Under the pieces are notes generated by a model, which did not search any database, was not told the origin of the DNA, and was given only the letters and a program-made list of their open reading frames with translations. The position numbers and the translations under genes were made by a program. From contig JAGTTD010000022.1 of NCBI GenBank assembly GCA_018398585.1, positions 4,119,501 to 4,183,500 on the forward strand: a DNA stretch of 64,000 bases, read 5' to 3'. Positions 22,310 to 32,789 of this stretch are shown here, piece by piece; the stretch's first letter is position 1, and every line of letters begins with the position of its first letter. Source of the stretch: Simmondsia chinensis (Eukaryota > Streptophyta > Magnoliopsida > Caryophyllales > Simmondsiaceae).

Positions 22310-22423
22310 TCTCTCGTCAGGGTCTCACCCTGATGAGGTAAGGCTGCGTACATTCTGCCCCTCCTAGACCCCGCGCAAGCGAAAGCCATTGAGGCACTAG
22401 GTATGTTGTTGATTGATTGATTG
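22310..22423 (+). mobile_element. 5'-truncated SINE (3' tail only) with perfect target duplication
   Basis: A 114-bp insertion flanked by AATTTAGTCCTAG (22297-22309 and 22424-22436). The body CACCCTGATGAGGTAAGGCTG, then GACCCCGCGCAAGCG and a (TTGA)n tail match the 3' domain of the 5S-headed SINEs. The 5S head is absent, consistent with abortive reverse transcription. Confidence 0.8.
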
Positions 22424-22474
22424 AATTTAGTCCTAGCATAAAATTAATGTTGAGTTGGCAATAGAATCTCAGTA

Positions 22475-23802
22475 TCTTACCTCAACTTTCTACATGTTAA
22501 GTGATTCCTTTCGCTCTGACATTAACCCCCCCGACAACCCCTTCCCCTTCCTTTGAAAAAAAACCCTAGCCCCAAATTCGCAGTGGGGGCAGACCCTTGC
22601 CACCGGTTGATTTTGCCGGCGGTATCTCCCTTCTTTCAGGCCCGTCGTTGGTGTGCTCTTCGGTGGCAACGCCGGTCGTGCTTGGCGGTGGTTGTTTGGT
22701 GGTTGTGGGGTCTGGGCTTGAGTGTTGGGTGATGGGTCAGGTATGATGACTTGGGTGATGGGTCGTGTTGTGTGATGGCTCTCGATTGTGCTCACGCCGA
22801 GTCCCCTCGCCGTGGACCTTTCATCACCGTGCCTCCCAGCTGCTTGACTCCCCTCCACTGAGTCCCCGCTTCTTCGCCGCCGCCCTCCTTCCTGCACCGC
22901 CGGCTTTGCTTTGTGAGGCCTCGGTTGTGCTCGTTCACTGATGTCTATGGGGTGAGAAAGGGTCCGATTCTTGAGTCCGTTCTCTTTGGGTTTCTCTCCG
23001 ACCCGTTCGGGACCACATTTGTTTGAGGCTACCATTCTCCCCTCCACTGGGGTCCTCCTCTGGAGATGGTTTGCTGAGCTACGGGGTCAGGCTCGGGTTC
23101 CATTTTGCTCCTCGCCCCTTTCTGATGGTTGCCTCTTCATTGTTGGTCGCGGTTGATGATGGGTTTTAGTGGTTTGGGATCTGGGTTCATGAATCCGGGT
23201 GGGTGTTGTCTGGGCTTTGGGTCGTAAGCTTGGTGTTGCTCGGGTGTTTGATCTTGGGGAGTGGGGCCTCTTTGGTTCGGTGTTGATTTGGTCGTGTTGC
23301 GGGGTTTGTCTCTGCTGTCGAGGTCCCGTCCCCCTCATTCCTTGCACCTTGGGTCTCCGTGCCCCTGCTTCTCTGTCTGATTATGCCTCCGGTCGCCCCC
23401 CTGCCACTGATCGCCTTATCTGCATCCGCGGCCTTGCGGGCTCTTCCCTATAAAAGATCCTGTTAAAATGGACTGGATCGGGTTGTTGTCTCCGCTTGGG
23501 TTTGATTGATACATTTTCTCCTTCCTTGTCTGGAGATTGTTCACACTTTCATGTTTTCGGGTTCCTTGGGGTGTTTTTCAGGCGTTTTGTTGGTGCTTTT
23601 GGTTGTTTTGGTGTGGTGTTGGTGTTTTTTGGGGTGTTTTTGGGTGTTTTTAGCTTCTTGATTTGGTGTGTTTGGACGTTTTTTTGTGCTTGTGTTGTTG
23701 GGATCGTTTGTTGCTTAGAATCTCTTGACCGAATTGTAAATTGTACCTTTCTTCCTTTTCAATAAAATCCCACGATTGGTCAATTATTAAAAAAAAAAAA
23801 GA
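22475..23802 (+). mobile_element. GC-rich non-LTR insertion, L1-like 3' end
   Basis: Flanked by the direct repeat AGTTGGCAATAGAATC (22453-22468 and 23803-23818; similarity continues a few bases further) and ending in poly(A) at about 23790-23800. The 3' part (23490-23790) is T/G-rich with AATAAAATCCC near the end, like L1 3' UTRs here. The 5' part contains AAACCCTAGCCCC, a common plant 5' UTR word, and CCGCCG-type GC-rich sequence. There is no RT or endonuclease. It looks like a short non-autonomous L1 derivative (5' UTR joined to 3' UTR) or a retrocopied transcript. Open frames here have biased composition and no domain. Confidence 0.7.
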
Positions 23803-23818
23803 AGTTGGCAATAGAATC

Positions 23819-24303
23819 CCAATAACTAGTTAACTAGTAACTGAATTAACACTATTAAAAATAAAATAATTAAATTGACAAAATTACAAAACACAAGGAT
23901 CTGTGTCATAAATAACCCTAAAACACAATATTATACAGTGAGTATCAAGACTGCGAATTGATTGAATTGTGCCTGTTTTAAATAAGTTATAAAGCGTAAC
24001 ATATATAGAGCGGTAGTGCCTTTGAATTTATAAGATAATGATGGATCTATACAGATAAATTTGGGCCAATTTACCAGTTTTCAATTAAAAACCTTTTTAA
24101 TAATTACGTTGATATTCTGGATCAATAAATAGCAGACACACAGAACAGCAAAGTCCATACAACCACTAGGCCGAAGTGTATTACCTAGTCATGGTGCCTA
24201 TCTTGGCTAGCTATGAGACATGGGTATATTCATTGATCTGTGATCACTTAGCGCATATGGAGATTAAGAAACAACATTCCATATGAGCCACTTGCAATAA
24301 CTA
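23819..24303 (+). other. Duplicated INT downstream flank (copy 2 side), second part
   Basis: About 23895-24180 aligns with 57535-57860: shared AAGGATCT.TGTCATAAATAACC, ATTGAATTGTGCC, ATAAGTTATAAAGC and ACAAAGTCCATA. It shows the INT duplication extended well downstream. No gene. Confidence 0.6.
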
Positions 24304-24720
24304 TGTTGGAGAAATTCCTTGGGTACCGGGTAACCGAAAGATCTCAAATGTTAAAGGTTATGTAATTTCTTTTCTTAAGACTTATTTCGACGTAACGAAA
24401 TAGTCTCGGGGATATAACGATAACCAAAAAAATATGAAGTGAGAATATGTGTAAGGAGGTAGGAGATATATCAATGAGAATGATGTTTTAAGGATACTGT
24501 AAGATTGTTTGTTGAAGCTGTGTGTCGAGACACACTTTAACACACATGGTTTTGGAGACCTGTGTGTCAACACATGGTACCTGTGTGTCGACACAGAGAT
24601 GCCCGGGATCAGTTATGCAGGATTGTGTGTCGACACACTGTACTTATGTGTCAACACACACCCTATTCAAGCCAAATACAATCAAAACAAGTATGAAACA
24701 CTTATCAAAAGACATCAACA
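24304..24720 (-). repeat. 3' LTR of the minus-strand copia (417 bp, internally deleted)
   Basis: Aligns to both ends of 31025-31734 but lacks the part corresponding to about 31220-31490. Contains several copies of the palindrome TGTGTCGACACA. Confidence 0.85.
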
Positions 24721-25471
24721 TTCCCCTGCTATTTTCAAAATACCATCATTCTCATATTACAACGTCTCTAAATAGTAGGAAGCCTTATTGTGCATCAATG
24801 AGTGTGTCTTTCGATTGAACCCTCACCTAAAGAAGGCACGTTAAAGTTAATTGGAACGAAAGTGGTAGACCAAGCTTTCAATCATACATCCCATTTGACT
24901 AACCGAATACATATCCACACACATGGCTTACTCGCGATACATACCCCCATCTCCCAGATATACACATTTGCGGCCTTGGGTTTCAGAGCATAAGCCCATT
25001 CTCTTCATTAGTGTTTCAGAGTCAAACCCTTGTCATTAAATCACTCCTTAAAGTGGCCAATCTTCACACTCGCTAAGGTGGACCCCATTGATCATGTCCA
25101 TGCGAAACGACATTCAATAACAATATGCACTCAGGTCCATTAAGAGCATAAGCTCATTCTCTTTATTCCTCTATCGCAAGCTGCCAAGCACTTCACACGC
25201 GGGATTGAAATTTCTCTTTTAGTGCTTGCAGTCATACGGATGATAGATCTCTCTCATTGAACCCGAGACCTGGAGTTGTACTAGGCGTTGAGTTGAGGGT
25301 CCATCATGGGAGACTCAAATGGACGGGTTCCTACCCCATCCCTTCATTTGTTTTCAAAACCAAGTTTCTAGCTAGGCCTTTTTGTAAACAGATCCCCCAG
25401 ATTCTGACTTGTTCTCACAAAGTCCACAGTGATGACCTCTTCTCGAATGGGTTGTCTCACTATACTATATC

Positions 25472-28400
25472 TCACACCAATGCGTCTGGCTTTCTGCTGT
25501 ACACCTCACTATACGCATTTGAAAGTGTAGCCTGACTATCACAGTGGATAGAGATAGGTGAGATCGGCTTAGGCCACAAAGGAATCTCATACAAGAGATC
25601 CTTTAACAACTTGGCTTCTTTTTCTGTAGATGCAAGAGCTATAAACTCCGCTGCTATAGTGGAATCGAAAATACACGTTTGTTTCTTGGAACCCCAAAAA
25701 ACCACACCCCCACCAAGCAGAAAAGCCCATCTACTTATGGATGCAGGATCTTCCACATCGGTGATCCAGCTAGCATTAGAGTATCCTTCCAAAATGGAAG
25801 GGTACTCTACAAAAGAAATACCATAATCCATGGTTTTCTTAGGATACTTTAGTACTCTATATACTGCATGTCAATGAAATTTGCTCGGATTACTAGTATA
25901 CCTACTTAGCTTTCCAACAACAAAAGCTATATCGGGCCTTGTGCTAGTCATGGCGTACATAAGACATCCTATGACTCTGGCATGCTCCAACTGTGACACT
26001 GGAGCTCTCTCATTCGGTATAAGCTTCACACTAGGATCCATCGGAATGGACATCGGTGCACAATCACTAAAGTTGAATTTATTCAACACCTTTTCAATAT
26101 AGTGAGACTGCGTCAAGGATAGTGTATCACCATTCTTTATTATTCGTATACCGAGAATAACCTCAGCCTCACCCATGTCTTTCATAACAAAATTCCTCGA
26201 GAGAAATTGTTTAGTTCCCTCTACTTGTTCCAAATCAGTACCGAAAATTAGCATGTCATTAATATACAAACAAATAATGACTCCTTTGCCATTTTCGGAC
26301 TTGCTATAGACACACTTGTCCAATTCATTGATTATGAATCAGTTGTTTAGAATAACGCGATCAAAGTTTTGATGCCATTACTTAGGGGCTTGCTTTAGCC
26401 CATACCGAGAATGTATGAGTTTATATACTTTTCTCTCTTAGCCTGGAACAACAAACCCTTCCGATTATTCCATGTACACCTCCTCTTCTAGATCACCGTT
26501 TAGGAATGCCGTTTTTACATCCATTTGGTGAATCGCTAGCTTGTAAATAGAGGCAAAAGCTATTAGAACTCTTATCGTCGATATCCTTGCCACCGGGGCA
26601 TAGGTATCAAAATAGTCTATCCCATATCTTTAGGTAAACCTTTAGCCACTAAGCGAGCCTTGAACTTATCAATAGTTCTATCAACTTTCATCTTCTTTTT
26701 GAAGATCTACTTACACATGATGAGCTTATTTCTTTATGGAAGATCCACTAAAACCCAAGTATTATTGCCCATGATGGAATCCATTTCATCATTTAAGGCC
26801 TCTCTCCGAAAGGAGGCATTATGAGACCTCATAGCCTTATCAAATGTCATAGGATCCGACTCTACGACACAACAATATGGAGTTACATTGTTTATATTGT
26901 TTCTAGTACCTTCTACCAAAAACGTGTAGAAGTCTGGTCCGAAAAATTTATCTTTCCTCGCTCTTACTCCTTCGGAGTTCTAAAGCATTGTCGAGGATTT
27001 CTTCCCTCTCATGATTGTCTCCATCATATGCATAGGAATGTTATTATCAACCGGTACATTATCCCTCGACCTAAGAATAGAGGTAAATAGGTTTTCATCA
27101 AAAATAGCATTTCTCGATTCTATTATAATGTTAACTTTGACATAGTCATTTACATAGAACCGATACGCTTTACTATGAGTCGCATATCCAATGACTATAC
27201 AATCGATACCTCTCTCACCTAACTTTTTTTCGTTTAGGTTCAGAGATTTTAACAACTGTCCTACACTCCCAAACTTTAAGATAATTCAAATTCGGGGCTC
27301 GTTTGTTCCAATGTTCATAAGGGGTTATTTTACTTTTCTTATTGCGAACACGATTCAAAATATAAGAGGCCGTAAGCATAGCCTCACCCCAAAATCCATC
27401 ATTGAGTCTGGAATAAGATAACACAGCATTCACCATCTCGGTTAGAGTCCGATTTTTCCGCTTACCCACACCATTTTGTTGTGAAGTATAAGGTGCCATG
27501 ACCTCATGTATTATTCCTGTGATTTCAAAATAGTTAGGATCATAATATTCTCCACCACGATCCGATCTAAGTCGTTTCAGGAAGGTCTTGCAATTTTTCT
27601 TTTTATAAATTGCGACAAAGTCTCTAAACAAGGCGGCCACTTGCTAAGCGAGGCCTGAGTCCAACCGCAACAACACGGGGACCAAAAACAGCTAACATAA
27701 AACAAGAAAACAGGATCAAAACGCTCTCCTCAAAACATGACACAGCAACCGCCGAGCACAGGATCAGAAAAAACACCAGGACAAGAAACAACAGTGCGCA
27801 CAGAACCATCACACACAGGGATCTTAGTTGAAGAAGAGCCAGAAGGCCAACACAAGAACCAGGAATGGGGCTAAAGCCACAACTCAACACCCAACCCATA
27901 TTATTGGGAAAGAATGTCTGCCACCATAGCCGGGTCGAAACCATCAAAGTTGAAACCCACCCTTTCTCCTATCTCTATTACCCCCTCCGCTTTCAGGATC
28001 CTTTCATCATACTCTTCTTTCGTGATCTTCTGGCTTCGATTTCCCCTATTCCTTTTTTTCTTCTTTTCTACTGTCTTAGATGATTTTTCAATATTATTTC
28101 TAGGAGACATATCTTTCAAAAAATTTTGCAACTCTCACTTCTCTCTTTCCTTTATCTTGCGTTTGTTCGCTTTTCTTTCTCTTTTTGTTGTGCGGAATTT
28201 TTCCTTTTTCCTCCAGCCCGTGCTAGGCCCTTCCATGGATGGAGCTAATACTTGCTGATTTTGCGGCAAACTATCCTCAGCTTGAGAGTTACTGATTGCT
28301 GTTATGGGCTCGAATCCTGGAGGAAATTCAAGCCCAGATTTGTTGACTCATTATGACTATTACTTCCCCAAGTATCGGTATCGGGTGTGGTTATCTGAGC

Positions 28401-30997
28401 ATAATGTTGATCAGCGAGAGCTTCACCATTCTCAACCCATGGCAATAGTCGGGGAGGTTGTACCACCTGCTGTGAAGCGTAAGGCACAACATGCAGGATC
28501 GATCGGTGCAAGGCCCATCTCCCAATGATTTGGCCGTTGAGGTAGAAGGAAACATGTCCAAACGGTTGCCAAGAAATTCCCATCCCTTCATTTGTCAATG
28601 GCAGGGCAAGATTTCTAATCTCCTCACTAATAATGGAGCGTTCTGGTACCAGATGCATAGAAGATTGAACCTGTGAAGAATGTCTTGCCACGGTAGTGCT
28701 TTCGTTTCCTTGGGCGGAATGTGATGCGAAATAGGCTTATTCCCTAGCCAATCTAGCAGATGCGGCTCTGGACACAACGATGGGAGAGTAGTATGGTATC
28801 AATACAGAGCTTCCTTATTTAACGAAGATCCAACGGGTTCCCCCACTATGGTGAACCTGGACCATCTGGTGGATACATGTTATGTGGCAAGTGTCAATCA
28901 AAATCCTTGCAACATCAATGCACCTCATAGTGGATGTTCTGGGATCCACCCTAATGAAATTCCCCCAGATTTTGGCGAAACTGACAAAGCATTCATTTGA
29001 CCAACACTGGACCGGCAATGCATGAATTTCGAGCCAAACCCTCCTGTTAAGGGATCCAAGCATCTCTCTAGAGTACTTATAAACTTCTCCGAACATTCTT
29101 AGGAGAATCTCCTTATGGGAGCTGAGGTAGGCATCCATAGTGTCAATCGAATCACAAACCAGAATAAAGGAGTTGTTGCTTAAGCCTTTAGGTGTAAGCT
29201 CGTAGAGGTCATTTTTGGTGATAAATGTAAGAACATCATCGAGAGTGACCTCACCAAATGAATGGGCAATTATTGAACGCTTAAGCCATGCCTCAACACT
29301 CTTGTTAGAGTTTGACACTGCAGTCCTCGGAATATCTGTGTTAGCCTGTAGTTTGGTTTCGGCTTTATATGCCTTACATTTATCGAGACTGGCCTCACCA
29401 AATGTAGTTTGGTTTCAGCTTTATATGCCTTAAAGTTATCAAGTGATTCATCTTTATGGTTTATGAGATAGCCATAACAATATCTAGAACAATCATCTAT
29501 AAAAATTATGAAATATCTCTTTCCACCTGAAGTTGGAGTGTTCTTAAAATCGCACAAATCATTATGAACCAAGTTAAGTAAACATGTTTCCCTTTAAACC
29601 AAAGGAAACGGTAGTCCCGTTATTTTCGTTAGCATACATATTTTACATTTATCATCATTTTTGTTGATATGTGGTATCAATGATGAGTTAGCCATTTTAT
29701 GCATTCTACGAAAGTTTAAGAGACCTAATCTTTGATGCCAACGAAATGAAGAATCAAGCATATACACTGAACTAACAATTTTATTATTCATGTTAAGTTT
29801 GAAGATCCCTTCATATATAACCCTTTTCAACAAATGCCCCTTGGACAACACAAACTTGTTGGCCTCAAAGACCAACTTGAACATGAACCTATTTAACAGG
29901 CTAACGGACATGAGGTTCTTCTTTAAATCCGGGACAAAACACACATCGATAAAGGTAAGGGTTTTCCTGGAAGTGAAAAGTAAATCAATTTTTTCCTTAT
30001 GCTTATCCGGTATGGTCGCTCCATTACCCTTAAACAATACGGTTCTGTTGTCTATCGGTTCAAACACCTTGAAGAACCTCCTATATTTACAAATATGTTT
30101 CTTAGCCCTCGAGTCAACCCACCTAGAGTCATCATCTTGGACTAGGTTGATCTCCGATATCATTACCGCGAAATTATTATTCGAATTTTTGGCGCGATAA
30201 TCCAACCCTTTTCTTTTTGTTCTTATGGCCATAACAGTCCCTCCTCAAGCGACCGGGCTTCCGACACTCCCAATAGACTGACTTTGGCCTCTTGCCATCA
30301 CGTTTCTTTTGTTAGTGTCAGGTTCGTATCGGTCCTTTGGTCGACTGTCTTTCTTCCGTGACATTAATCTTTCCAATTTCACTAGGGTGATCTTTGTCCT
30401 TGTCCTGCAACCTATATCCTTCCTCAATTCGGAGATGGTTAGCCAACTCCTCGATAGATATGTCTTCCTTCCTGTTTTTGAAACTTTTCTTAATGTCTCT
30501 CCAAGAGGGCGGAAGTTTGTCTATCAAGGAGGATACAACAATAGTGTCGTCCATGTTCATGTTGTGTAGTTTAAAATTATTTAATACTCGCTTTATTTCA
30601 TGAAATTGTTCCATTACCAGACGATTATCAACCATTTTGTAACAAAAAATTTCTTACTTATTGCGTCCTCTGCCATGTAACATGCCTCAAGAGCGTCCAA
30701 TAACTCCTTGATGGTGGGCACATTAGAGTAGATGTTGAAAAGGGCATCCATCATGCCATTTAGGATGTGCCCCCTACAAATGCATTCATCATTCTCCCAC
30801 TTCAAATGAGCACATTGCTCAGCCAATGTCTCCTCCTCCACAAATGCGGGTTTAGGGATTGGTGTATTCAGGACATACACCACATTCAATGTTGTTATCA
30901 AAAATTGCATCTTCCTCTGCCAGCTGCAAAAGTTACCGCCATCAAACCGGTCCAATTTCACAAAGTTGGCTGTCATCTTGCACAATGAAGAAGCCAT
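25472..30997 (-). pseudogene. Copia gag-pol pseudogene (minus strand)
   Basis: Gag starts at 30997 with a core containing LDRFDGGNFCSWQRKMQF (30614-30997), continuing in another frame at 30318-30635. Protease and the pre-integrase domain are at 29594-30232: the active-site triplet normally D-S-G reads D-S-R in WVDSRAKKHIC. Integrase lies at 29400-29572 and, after the L1 insertion, at 27215-27620 (LRSDRGGEYYDPNYFE). RT is in pieces at 26734-26919 and 25871-26323, where the catalytic box normally Y-V-D-D reads YIND. RNase H follows at 25472-25831. Stops and frameshifts separate nearly all domains. Two changed catalytic residues also mark it as dead. Confidence 0.85.
27640..29344 (-). mobile_element. 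L1-type LINE fragment (ORF1 plus 3' end) inside copia integrase
   Basis: Minus-strand frame 28815-29318 has the RNA-binding DUF4283-like domain typical of plant L1 ORF1 (RRVWLEIHALPVQCWSNECF followed by FVSFAKIWGNFIRVD). Downstream (28302-28691) is low-complexity ORF1 C-terminal sequence, and 27640-27900 has the A/C-rich plus-strand composition of an L1 3' end. ORF2 (endonuclease/RT) is absent, so this is internally deleted. No poly(T) is seen at the left edge. Next to the right edge a 30-bp segment beginning TGTAGTTTGGTTTC is directly repeated (29346 and 29403). Confidence 0.68.
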
Positions 30998-31024
30998 CTC
31001 AAACTAGAAACTAAGTCTTAAGAT

Positions 31025-31734
31025 TGTTGGAGAAATTCCTTGTGAACCGGGTAACCGTAAGATCACAAGTGTCGAGGCTATGCGGTCATTTTCCGTAAGA
31101 CTTATTTCGGTGTAACGAAATAGTCTCAAGGATACAACGACAACCAAAAAATATGAAGTGAGAATGTGTGTAAGGAGGAATAGGAGAGATATCAATGAGA
31201 ATGAAGTTTTCAAGACACTTTGCACAAATCTTTCTTATGAATTCATTCAAGTGTTTCATGCAATGTTTTTCATGTCCCTTCCTCAAACAAATGGGGGCTT
31301 ATTTATAGAAAAATAATGGCTAAAGACGTCCCAATAGTTATCCAAAAGAACCGCCAAAAACCTCTTCTAGCCATGCAAAGTAAAGGTCAAAACTGCCCTG
31401 TGTATCGAAGCTGTGTATCGACACACAACTCACTGTAAAGCTGTATGTCGAAGTGAGTGTCGACACTTGCTTCAACACACAGGGTACAGTAAGATTGTGT
31501 GTTGAAGTTATGTGTCGACGCACACTTCAACACACATGGTTCTAAAGACCTGTGTGTTGACACATGGGACCTATGTGTCGACACACAGATGCCTGGGATC
31601 AGTTCTACAGGATTGTGTGTCGAGACACTGTACCTGTGTGTCGACACACCCTATTCAAGTCAAATAAATCAAAACAAGTATGAAACACTTCTCAAACACT
31701 TTATTAAATACTCTATTTTGAAAATACATCAACA
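31025..31734 (-). repeat. 5' LTR of the minus-strand copia (710 bp)
   Basis: Starts on the plus strand with TGTTGGAGAAATTCC and ends GAAAATACATCAACA. The 31390-31650 part carries a dense series of TGTGTCGACACA-like palindromes. Confidence 0.85.
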
Positions 31735-31773
31735 ATGAAAATACTCACATTTGCAAAGATGAACATTCCAACA
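31735..31773. other. Short spacer with the left target duplication of the next MITE
   Basis: TTCCAACA at 31766-31773 is repeated at 31946-31953. Confidence 0.6.
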
Positions 31774-31945
31774 TAGGACCCGTCCTAACATTTTCGGGGC
31801 TTTAAGCAAAATTTTCAAATGGGGCCCTTTATTATATAATAATATATCTCTTAAAACCTATTAATATTACCAATTGTTACTTAAAAAACTATAATCCTTA
31901 AAATTCGGTGCCCAAAGTGGTTGTTTAGGGTTATGTCCGACCCTG
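31774..31945. mobile_element. Small hAT-like MITE (172 bp)
   Basis: Perfect 8-bp flanks TTCCAACA (31766-31773 and 31946-31953). Ends TAGGACCCGTCCTAAC and, inverted, CAGGGTCGGACATAAC are imperfect inverted repeats. The interior is AT-rich with GGGGCTTTAAGC and has no coding. A weakly similar stretch lies near 46310-46370. Confidence 0.65.
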
Positions 31946-31953
31946 TTCCAACA

Positions 31954-32108
31954 TTTTCGTTTGATACTTCATGCCTACAAACTGCACCCAAAACTCCTGC
32001 AAGCTGACTTGTTAGTGTTCTTATCATATTGTCTCTGTTTCAATTTTATCTCTTTAAATTATCCAATTCTTTGCTTATTCTTTGCACTTTTGAAGATCTG
32101 ATTCATGT
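31954..32108. other. Short intergenic spacer
   Basis: Nothing recognised. Its last five bases, CATGT, are the left target duplication of the composite copia element. Confidence 0.5.
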
Positions 32109-32747
32109 TGTGGGGTATATAGTATGTACCATGGTCCAGCCCATATTTTATTTGGCCCGCTTAAATTAGGGTTATATTAAATAATTTTATATATATATAT
32201 ATAATATATGTGGGGTGAGAGAGCTGTAGTGCGGCACCCAAAACTTAAAAAAAAAAAAAAAGGAGGAAGAGTGTGATTGCGGCGGCACAGTGACGAAACC
32301 CAAAGAGAATTGCGGCCGCGGATATACGTCAACAAATTCCGATATTTTTCGGTGAAGATCGGGGATTGATCTTGAAGCAATTGGAGCGGGTATTCTAGGC
32401 ATTAATTGGAGTTAATTGATCGGGAGAATTAATTGTTCTCGGGGCCTGAGGAGGTAATCCTTGTATCGCTCAATTTGCTTGTAGGTTTCAAGTTAGGGCA
32501 AACATCTTGAAACCATAAACATTGTAATTGCTATTTCTATAGTGGATTTTGCTTTCGGTTTACCCCGTGGTTTTTCCCCTCTACTCTGGAGGTTTTTCCA
32601 CGTTATATCTGGTGTTGATTTAATTTCCGCATATTTATTTCGTCGTTGATATTTTGGTGATATTGGTGTGCCCTGTGATTTATATCTGTCATTAATATTA
32701 GCTTGAGTGGTCGATTTGAATCGGGTTTAGGTGTCTAGACCCCAACA
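32109..32747 (+). repeat. 5' LTR of composite copia
   Basis: TG..CA ends, a TATATATATATAATATATG stretch at about 32190-32210 and a poly(A) run at 32248-32262. Nearly identical to 42842-43487. Confidence 0.92.
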
Positions 32748-32750
32748 AAG

Positions 32751-32762
32751 TGGTATCAGAGC
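32751..32762 (+). promoter_or_regulatory. tRNA-Met primer binding site
   Basis: TGGTATCAGAGC, complementary to the 3' end of plant initiator tRNA-Met, three bases after the 5' LTR. Confidence 0.92.
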
Positions 32763-32789
32763 TAGAGTTCATTATTAGGGTGAATAATA

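Larger units (their letters stand above)
24304..31734 (-). mobile_element. Ty1/copia LTR retrotransposon, minus strand, decayed and interrupted
   Basis: The 5' LTR is 31025-31734 and the 3' LTR 24304-24720 on the minus strand; both start TGTTGATG and end TCCAACA (read on minus). A purine tract ending GCAGGGGGAA (plus-strand 24721-24737) directly precedes the 3' LTR. Gag, protease, integrase, RT and RNase H remains lie between in the usual copia order. The integrase is split by an L1-like insertion at 27640-29344. Flanks AACTA and ATGAA do not match, so the target duplication is lost or masked. The 3' LTR is about 290 bp shorter than the 5' LTR owing to an internal deletion. Confidence 0.88.

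Noticed and set aside
22490..23047. 185-residue minus-strand open frame
   Set aside because: Lies in GC-rich retro-inserted sequence on the strand opposite the poly(A) tail; no domain, composition explains the lack of stops.
31380..31650. CRISPR-like array of TGTGTCGACACA repeats
   Set aside because: Irregular spacing, palindromic units inside an LTR, plant genome and no cas genes.
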